From contig JACRDG010000027.1 in NCBI GenBank assembly GCA_016218715.1, positions 1 through 35,358 of the forward strand: DNA of 35,358 bases, written 5' to 3'. Shown here in pieces: positions 30,028-35,358 of the stretch (its first letter is position 1; the number at the start of each line of letters is the position of its first letter). Under the pieces are notes generated by a model. The model saw only the letters and a program-made list of their open reading frames with translations. It did not search any database and had not been told where the DNA came from. The DNA is from Desulfomonile tiedjei. GTDB taxonomy: Bacteria > Desulfobacterota > Desulfomonilia > Desulfomonilales > Desulfomonilaceae. Made by a program: the position numbers and the translations under genes.

Positions 30028-30564
30028 TCACTTGCCGAGGGTGATGAAGCGAATGAATGCCCGGAGTCGTCCCTTGTCTTCGGCGGAAATCTCGGCCACC
30101 CTGAGTCCCAGGAGGGGCTGTGCATCTGTCGGATCGGTGCAGTTCCAGACGCACTCCGCGGTGAACCGAAACGCTGCCACACCGGTAAACCGTCGCGGTA
30201 CGACCTGGAATGTCCTCACTTCACCGAGGGTTCCGGCGATCCCTTTGACTTGCATCCCCTTTTCCGTCACATCGATGACGAGGCCCTGTTTTTCCGGACA
30301 CTCCTCTTCGTGAATGCGCTGCACGAAGGCGAGCAAGAGCCTCGGATAGCCTCGTCTCGACTCGCAGTCGATCGTTTCGTCCCAGAATACCGGACTATGG
30401 CAGATTTCACTCACCTCAAGCCTTCCGGAATCGGTCAGTCGCTGAAACGAGGATCTGAGTTCTTTCGCGGACAGGTTGTATTTTTCCATCAGTTCCGTGT
30501 CCATGGCGCCGGCCTGGATGTCCGCCAGGATCTCGTCATCTCGGATTTCGTTCACTGGAGACAC
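30028..30564 (-). CDS. PilZ-domain-like protein with an N-terminal helical (HTH-like) segment
   Basis: A 178-residue soluble protein. The first 55 residues (EILADIQAGAMDTELMEKYN, then LSAKELRSSFQRLTDSGRL) resemble a short helix-turn-helix-like module often found before PilZ domains in deltaproteobacteria. The rest (about 75-170) fits a PilZ barrel: RGYPRL, then VIDVTEKGMQVKG, where the family motif is (D/N)xSxxG, and a final helix EDKGRLRAFIRFITL. The usual RxxxR binding motif for cyclic di-GMP is not clear, so binding is uncertain. The start is GTG 30564 with GGGAGG six bases upstream. It may sense c-di-GMP or act as a degenerate adaptor. Confidence 0.6.
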   Translation of the reverse strand: MSPVNEIRDDEILADIQAGAMDTELMEKYNLSAKELRSSFQRLTDSGRLEVSEICHSPVFWDETIDCESRRGYPRLLLAFVQRIHEEECPEKQGLVIDVTEKGMQVKGIAGTLGEVRTFQVVPRRFTGVAAFRFTAECVWNCTDPTDAQPLLGLRVAEISAEDKGRLRAFIRFITLGK

Positions 30565-30756
30565 GGTGAACCTCCCACGGATGGTGGTATTGCGAGGTTG
30601 AGTGGCCGCTGAAACGCATTTGCTGGTTCCACTCCGAAACCCGACTCCAACGAAGGCTGAAAATGCGGGTTCGGCCGCGAGGCGCTTGCTGCGGGAAGTT
30701 TTCGCGCACGATCTTGGTGACGCGACGAGCAGTCGCCGCATTCCTTTCTCTGCATG

Positions 30757-31263
30757 TTACACCAGAGCGCCGCTCCTGCAAAGCCGGTCCACCCTCTTAA
30801 GTAACGTGGGAATGCGGTGCGACCCGTGCATACGCCTGATATTTTCTGCCGCGGCGACCTGATCCATCCCGGCAGCGGTGACGTAGAGCGGCTTCTGGCT
30901 CCGACCCCGATAGACCTCCGCTGCATGCAGGGCTCCCTTGAATGGATTCTTGGCCACGCCGATGACGGGGGTTCGGTCATCCAGGCAGCGATAGAGGTGA
31001 GCGCCCAGACCGGGCCTGTTCATGGCATCCAGCCACACGAACCCGTCGATGACGATCGCCTCAAGGGTGTCGTCTATCCTGCGCAACAGATCCAGAATAC
31101 AGGGAAGCTCGCGCTTGTAGAAGTATCCGGGTTGATACGCTGCGATGGGTGCCAGAGTCGAGCGCACCTCTCGGTTCACGGTGGGAGCGTCCCATCGGCT
31201 GAACAACACCGCGGCCCCTACAGCCGAATCATTCTGATAATAGACGTCCGTCGCTGCAATCAT
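30757..31263 (-). CDS. nfi: endonuclease V (deoxyinosine 3' endonuclease), short form
   Basis: A 168-residue endonuclease V. This family nicks DNA or RNA near deaminated purines (inosine) and starts alternative excision repair. The catalytic acids appear as Asp6 (AATDVYY), Glu52 (FYKRELP) and Asp73 (IVIDG), with Tyr43 in the wedge motif AYQPGYF and the conserved block RPGLGAHL, then PVIGVAKNPFKG. It is shorter than E. coli Nfi (about 220 residues) because it starts almost at the first catalytic strand. The ATG at 31263 has no strong SD. It is upstream of the PilZ gene on the same strand, with a gap of 192 bases. Confidence 0.85.
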   Translation of the reverse strand: MIAATDVYYQNDSAVGAAVLFSRWDAPTVNREVRSTLAPIAAYQPGYFYKRELPCILDLLRRIDDTLEAIVIDGFVWLDAMNRPGLGAHLYRCLDDRTPVIGVAKNPFKGALHAAEVYRGRSQKPLYVTAAGMDQVAAAENIRRMHGSHRIPTLLKRVDRLCRSGALV

Positions 31264-31388
31264 CGTCTCTTCTCACGTTCCGGGGGTTCGACCGGACGTC
31301 ATGGACAATCCAAAAACCGCTTCGAGATCGGATGGTTCGGTTCTGCATCGACTGTTTTATTCTGAGAAAAGTCTTCCGGTCGACTCAT

Positions 31389-31433
31389 GCTGAAGCGCCA
31401 CTGCGAATGGGATCATTCTCGATGCGCTTCAGC
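31389..31433. ncRNA. two-part perfect hairpin, possible small structured RNA
   Basis: GCTGAAGCGC (31389-31398) pairs perfectly with GCGCTTCAGC (31424-31433), and the loop contains a second stem GAATG-GGAT-CATTC (31405-31418). It lies in the middle of a divergent gap, over 100 bases from either gene, so it is not an ordinary terminator of a neighbour. It could be part of a small RNA or a palindromic repeat. Confidence 0.35.
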
Positions 31434-31700
31434 TTAGCATTACCGTGCCGCTCGTGAAACGAAAAGTTTTCAGTTGAGTCCCTCCGGATCGCCGGGCGCT
31501 CCTCTCTATTCTGAGGCTCACAGAGAGGTCTCTGGATCTGCCACGCGGAAACCGTCCGGGCACCCATGTGTCCAAACGAGTAGGGTTTTGCGGTGCAATG
31601 AGTGTGCCAGGAGTTCGCGGTGAAAAGGCCCACGTGCTCGGTTTTGCAAATACGGCATCCCACTCGGAGTCCCGCTCCTGGGTCGGCCAGTGCTGCCCCC

Positions 31701-31720
31701 GCATCTTGCCGGCCGCTACC
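31701..31720. repeat. REP-like words shared with two other gaps
   Basis: GCATCTTGCCGGCCGCTACC: its first 12 bases recur at 27161-27172 and GCCGGCCGCTACC recurs at 20735-20747, each time in or beside an inverted repeat. Confidence 0.4.
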
Positions 31721-31805
31721 AAAGGAGATCCGCCGACAGAGATCGGAAGCACAGGCATAGGCGGCCGTATTTGCGCAGATCGGGTATTAAGAGAGTGGAG
31801 TGGCT

Positions 31806-32540
31806 ATGACCGAGGACCGAATCAAAGTACATCAAAGGATCTGGGCACCGTTTCATGCCTTCCGGAATCGACGGGACGCTGGCGTGCAGCTCGCGGGGTT
31901 CCTGAACCTCCAGGCGTCCGATGACGCCCTGGTGCTGGCGCTTCCTCGCGGAGGCGTGCCAGTGGCCCAGCCTCTGGCAGAAAGGCTGAGAGCGCCACTC
32001 AGTATGGTGATGGTGCGGAAACTCCCCATTCCCACGAGCCCCGAGGCGGGTTTTGGGGCAGTCACGATCGACGGCGGGCGAGTGCTCAACGATTTCCTGG
32101 TGGCGGAGTACGGCTTATCCGATACGGTCATCGAAGCGATTGCGCAGGAGGTGGTCGAGGAGATTCGGCGCCGTGCCAGGGTCTATCTCGGCTCGGAGGA
32201 ACCCCCCGAGGTGCGAGGCAAGGACGTATACGTGGTGGACGATGGACTGGCCTCGGGGTACACGGCGGTCGCGGCGGGGAAGATGCTGAGGAAACTGGAA
32301 CCCAAGTCCCTTAATCTGTGTGCGCCGGTTTCCCCCTGGAATACGCTCTTGACTGTCACTCCTTATTTCGACGAGATCGGCCTGCTCTTCGTGCAAGAAC
32401 GATCGCGCTTCGCGGTGGCTTCTTTTTACGAGGATTTCCACGATCTGACTGATGACGAGGTGCGCCGGGTCCTGGCACAGAGCGGCGGTCGGCACTTGGG
32501 AGCGAGCAACGATCATGTTCTTGACAGCCTATCCTCGTGA
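31806..32540 (+). CDS. type I phosphoribosyltransferase-fold protein
   Basis: A 244-residue PRTase-fold protein. An N-terminal hood (about 1-40) is followed by LVLALPRGGVPVAQPLAERL, which gives the first strand and the pyrophosphate loop, then MVMVRKLPIPTSPEAGFGAVT, and the PRPP-binding motif VYVVDDGLASGYTAVAA near residue 140 (consensus VVDDxxxTG), which has Ser for Thr. The order and the RKLP..PE.A.GA block are those of a broad group of predicted phosphoribosyltransferases often fused to or next to hydrolases of unknown substrate. ATG 31806 has GGAG five bases upstream; an in-frame GTG two codons earlier is less likely. Its end overlaps the end of the convergent transglutaminase gene by 12 bases. 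Confidence 0.85.
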   Translation: MTEDRIKVHQRIWAPFHAFRNRRDAGVQLAGFLNLQASDDALVLALPRGGVPVAQPLAERLRAPLSMVMVRKLPIPTSPEAGFGAVTIDGGRVLNDFLVAEYGLSDTVIEAIAQEVVEEIRRRARVYLGSEEPPEVRGKDVYVVDDGLASGYTAVAAGKMLRKLEPKSLNLCAPVSPWNTLLTVTPYFDEIGLLFVQERSRFAVASFYEDFHDLTDDEVRRVLAQSGGRHLGASNDHVLDSLSS

Positions 32541-34694
32541 CCGATGGCGCTCCAAGTGAACGCCGTATGAGCGAACGGGCTGCGCTGGGACGCTTTGGAC
32601 GAGTGCGGCGCCTGCTTTTCTCAGATCTTTTCGCGCCTCGGCGCTCCCATTGCCGAATCGGCCGCGGAGATAGATCTCCATGAATCGGAGGAGCGCATCC
32701 GTCGATCCTGGGGAATTCAACTGGATTTCCGATACGTTGTCTTCGTGCCAGGGATAGATCTCCCGCAAGACCCCCTTTCGTACGAGCGCGGTCATGGTGG
32801 CCAGGTAGAACTCCGCCGGGTCTCTGTGCCTCAGGCGGGATCGTCGCATGAGCAGTGCCCCGATGAGGACTGCGATAACGAGCGCCCCCCCGATTCCCCC
32901 GATCTGTCCCATGGCTGGGTCAGAGAGCCAACTTATTTCAATGTCTGAGAAGGTTTCCGACAGCCGCTCGAAGATCCGAGCCTGGTCGGACCGGTCGAAA
33001 TAGATCACGTGCTTGGTCCATCGGCGATCCATTCTATCGTAGAAATCCTGTATGATCCCCATAATCATTTCGCTCAGAAGTCCTGCGGATCGCGACGGAG
33101 GAACCGGATCGAGCTGAGTCCAGACCGCACCATCGAGAATCGCCTCGACCCACGCATGGGCCCTTGCAAAACGGACCACTACCTGATTGGGATTGTCCGT
33201 TGGTTCTGCACCGGCAAAACCCTCCACAACTCGAGCAGGAATATCGAGAGAGCGCAGCATCAACGCGAGTGCCCCGGCGAAATACTCGCAGTGCCCGGCT
33301 TTGGTCTGGAAAAGAAAGTACTCGATGGGATGAACCTCTGCCGGTGGGGGTGGCGTTCGGAGGCTGTAATGGAAGTCCTTTTCCAGCCTGGATACCAGCG
33401 CAAGGGCCATGTCGCGCGGCGAGGTCAATCCGCGAGTCCATCGTCGTGCCAGATCCCCTATTCGCGGGGTTATGCCCTCTTGACTCACATTCAACGCGGT
33501 GTCTCGCCGCAAAGCCGGAACGGGAAGCTTGACGGAATCAACACTATAGCTGTCCGAAAAGAGAAAGGGTGAGTCTACGATGACCTCTCCACGATTGGTT
33601 ATGTGGAGAGGTTGATCCCCGCGACCCGTGGCATGAGTCGGGGTCGTGCATGCATACACGGTGGATGAGTGGAGCTTGTACGGAGTAACCCGGTAGTTCA
33701 CCACTTCCGATGGCTTGGGATCGAAGAGCTTTCTCACCTCGGCGATCTCTTTCCCCTGAGACCAGGTTCTGCCGTCGGTCTTTTCGAGCACGCGGCCTCT
33801 CCAGTACGGAAAATCGGGAAGCGTACCTGACTCCACTTCCGCGGTAAACGCGATCCTTTGCCGTCCCGCCATGTCCACCATATCCCGGTAACTGATCTGC
33901 TGGGCGAGCTCGGCTGCACCTCCAGGAGATATTGACGACCGCAAGCCAGGAATCACCACGAAAGGTCTCGGAAGAATCACAAAAGCCACGGCCGTGACAA
34001 CCAGGATGACCAGCGTAGCCCGCGCAAACGCACGATACAACGGCCTACAAACCTTGGGCGAAAGCGCGGGGCGGACAAGATCCTCCGCAAAGGAACGGCT
34101 CCCCGAAGCCTGAAAAAGCACCAGCGTGCACATGAGCGTGAACAAATAGACCGGCAGTACAAGCCCGAACAGCATGTGGTTCGTGAGAATGCAGTTGATC
34201 AACACGAGTCCCACGGTGAGGAATATGAGCTGCCCCACATTGCGGCGGCTCAGGCGCGAGACCACCCGCGCCAGCAGGGTGCCGAAGGTAAAGTAGACCA
34301 CGAAGACCGGCAAGAAAGTCTCTCGTGCAAAAAGCCAGATGCCCAGGGTTGCCAGCACGAGGTAGAGAAAGAAGCCGGTGACCGTGAGCCTCTCAGACCA
34401 TAACGGCCGGTCGTAGTCGCGGCGCAGGAGCGCGGCAATCACAAGAGGCAGAGTGAGGAGAGTCGCGGGATGGAGGCCGTTCTCGATGCATGCGGAAGCG
34501 ACCGAAAGGGTGATCAGTGCAATCAGGAAGCCGCGCAGCGACGGAGAAGGAAACGCGTGCATCGAAAGGCCCGACGCACTACGGGTCCTGTTCGACAGAG
34601 GATGCCTCAGAGAAAAGAAGCGCTTAGTCACGTTGTTCGAGTGGTTCATGGGGAGGACCGGAACTGTAGCGGCGCGCCCTGAAGACTGCGACAT
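32529..34694 (-). CDS. TgpA-like membrane transglutaminase (DUF3488/transglutaminase core)
   Basis: A 721-residue inner membrane protein. Residues 50-245 hold about six membrane segments (DUF3488-type). Residues 260-600 are periplasmic and contain the transglutaminase core with the full triad: Cys469 (KAGHCEYFAGALALMLRSL), His513 (FARAHAWVEAIL) and Asp529 (WTQLDPVPP). A last membrane segment (about 608-630, IGGIGGALVIAVLIGALLM) precedes a cytosolic tail of 90 residues (DUF4129-like position). TgpA of Pseudomonas is essential and has this layout; it usually sits with a MoxR ATPase and a DUF58 protein, neither of which is here. The start at 34694 has GGTGGTGA upstream; starts at residues 16 or 45 are possible but lack an SD. 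The gene ends 12 bases inside the convergent PRTase gene. Confidence 0.85.
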   Translation of the reverse strand: MSQSSGRAATVPVLPMNHSNNVTKRFFSLRHPLSNRTRSASGLSMHAFPSPSLRGFLIALITLSVASACIENGLHPATLLTLPLVIAALLRRDYDRPLWSERLTVTGFFLYLVLATLGIWLFARETFLPVFVVYFTFGTLLARVVSRLSRRNVGQLIFLTVGLVLINCILTNHMLFGLVLPVYLFTLMCTLVLFQASGSRSFAEDLVRPALSPKVCRPLYRAFARATLVILVVTAVAFVILPRPFVVIPGLRSSISPGGAAELAQQISYRDMVDMAGRQRIAFTAEVESGTLPDFPYWRGRVLEKTDGRTWSQGKEIAEVRKLFDPKPSEVVNYRVTPYKLHSSTVYACTTPTHATGRGDQPLHITNRGEVIVDSPFLFSDSYSVDSVKLPVPALRRDTALNVSQEGITPRIGDLARRWTRGLTSPRDMALALVSRLEKDFHYSLRTPPPPAEVHPIEYFLFQTKAGHCEYFAGALALMLRSLDIPARVVEGFAGAEPTDNPNQVVVRFARAHAWVEAILDGAVWTQLDPVPPSRSAGLLSEMIMGIIQDFYDRMDRRWTKHVIYFDRSDQARIFERLSETFSDIEISWLSDPAMGQIGGIGGALVIAVLIGALLMRRSRLRHRDPAEFYLATMTALVRKGVLREIYPWHEDNVSEIQLNSPGSTDALLRFMEIYLRGRFGNGSAEARKDLRKAGAALVQSVPAQPVRSYGVHLERHRSRG

Positions 34695-34811
34695 GGTTAT
34701 ATCACCACCATAATAGCGAGCCTGCCCGTCCCGCGCAATCCCGTACCCATTGAGACGAGAACGGACTCCATCCCGACATTACTTCGAACTATGATGCACC
34801 TGGGCTTTCGG

Positions 34812-35358
34812 TCAGTGGATCTCAACAATCGGAATGTCCGGAAGGAACGTGTTCCTTTTGCCATCTCCCTGGCTCTCGGCCCCGACGCGGCCGCCGTGCA
34901 ACACTACGAGCCGCCGGGTCAACGCCGGCCCCAACGCGGATGGCGGCCCCGGGCAAGGGTCAGACTGGGGCATTAGGCAGCAGATCGAAGGTGATCTGCT
35001 TCAGCGTAACCTCATCCGTTTGCACCTCGACCTCGGCAAGCTCGCCGGCCGTCACCGGTTCGAGCCGGAGACCGTTTTCCCGGGCCCTCTCCTCGATCAT
35101 GCACAGGCTGTTCTCCAGAAGTTGCCGTATGTTCACCCGAGAGACTGTCCTATCCATGTTGCCTGATTCGACCTTGGCAAGATCCAGACTGTCGTGTATC
35201 AGGTGGAGCAAGTGCCGTCAGCGGTTGGAAACGTGAAAAATGTATTTCATCGGCCGATCGTCGGGATCTCCGTCGGTCTCGCCATGGAAAATCTATGAGA
35301 ACCCGTAATCGCGTTCAGCGGAGTACGCAATTCGTGGCTCCTGTTTGTACGAAACTCG
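34812..35358 (-). pseudogene. decayed sensor histidine kinase, cut by the window edge
   Basis: Pieces of one kinase lie in order on the minus strand but in different frames. From the right edge: EFRTNRSHELRTPLNAI, the phosphoacceptor His box (about 35305-35357), then a one-base deletion, a TAG (35293-35295), a linker and a TGA (35218-35220). Then RHLLHLIHDSLDLAKVESGN and on to TLKQITFDLLPNA, the N-box side (to about 34965), followed by a stop. Then, in another frame, ALTRRLVVLHGGRVGAESQG (34812-34930), the G2-side end of a HATPase, up to TGA at 34812-34814. About 45 residues including the G1 box are missing between the last two. At least four lesions make function impossible. Only the 83-codon middle frame survives as an open frame. 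Confidence 0.8.

Larger units (their letters stand above)
31264..31805. other. divergent intergenic region with hairpins
   Basis: 542 bases between nfi and the phosphoribosyltransferase gene. Contains a strong hairpin at 31389-31433, a possible pair CTCTCT/AGAGAG near 31505-31530, the REP-like words at 31701-31720, and, near the right end, TATTAA (31785-31790) as a possible -10. No supported gene. Confidence 0.4.

Noticed and set aside
1-35358. CRISPR arrays, tRNA or rRNA genes, prophage modules
   Set aside because: No regularly spaced repeats, no cloverleaf with CCA-type end and no phage structural genes were seen on reading the window.

Overview
The window looks like chromosomal DNA of a GC-rich Gram-negative bacterium, most likely a member of the Desulfobacterota (former Deltaproteobacteria). 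This rests on recalled protein likeness, not a search: an ActP-type acetate symporter with a DUF485 partner next to a PAS-type sigma-54 activator, an acyl-CoA carboxylase with a separate carboxyltransferase, RpoH, PilZ and TAXI proteins of deltaproteobacterial style.

Layout. 1-5.6 kb (+): the 3' part of an acyl-CoA carboxylase carboxyltransferase, its biotin carboxylase/biotin carrier partner, an APC-type permease and a DUF2062 membrane protein. 5.6-9.3 kb (-): a three-gene set encoding an exported TAXI-type binding protein with a repeat-rich N-terminus, a DUF2491 (YjfK-like) protein and a PspA/IM30-like coiled-coil protein. 9.6-14.7 kb (+): a sigma-54-dependent activator, then a well-formed -24/-12 promoter preceded by two direct repeats, a leader of about 550 nt, and the DUF485-ActP acetate uptake pair. 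14.9-16.2 kb: a protein joining an RsbW-like ATPase fold to an acetyltransferase-like region.

16285-18920 is a mobile element. It has 22-23 bp terminal inverted repeats and an 8 bp target duplication (AAGGCCTT), and it holds a single-ORF IS1-type transposase, a KGG-motif small protein, a coiled-coil membrane protein, and a highly structured non-coding stretch that resembles the HEARO/omega RNA of IscB systems. That stretch is followed by only nine codons of what may have been iscB. The element landed immediately upstream of the rpoH promoter. Then come rpoH and an Hsp20 chaperone gene (18.9-20.6 kb), a structured gap and a small exported protein.

21.6-28.5 kb (-): an arginine succinyltransferase (AST) catabolic cluster, with astA, astD and astB intact, a class III aminotransferase in the astC position and an M20 peptidase-type hydrolase where astE would be expected. 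28.6-35.4 kb: an MBL-fold hydrolase, a small membrane protein, a PilZ protein, a short endonuclease V, a phosphoribosyltransferase, a TgpA-like transglutaminase membrane protein, and a decayed histidine kinase pseudogene that runs off the right edge.

Taken together, the recognisable metabolism concerns short organic acids and amino acids: acyl-CoA carboxylation, acetate uptake under sigma-54 control, and arginine breakdown to glutamate and succinate. Stress functions (RpoH, Hsp20, PspA-like) are interspersed. Several intergenic hairpins recur: one family sits at two convergent gene ends, and a second REP-like family sits in three gaps.
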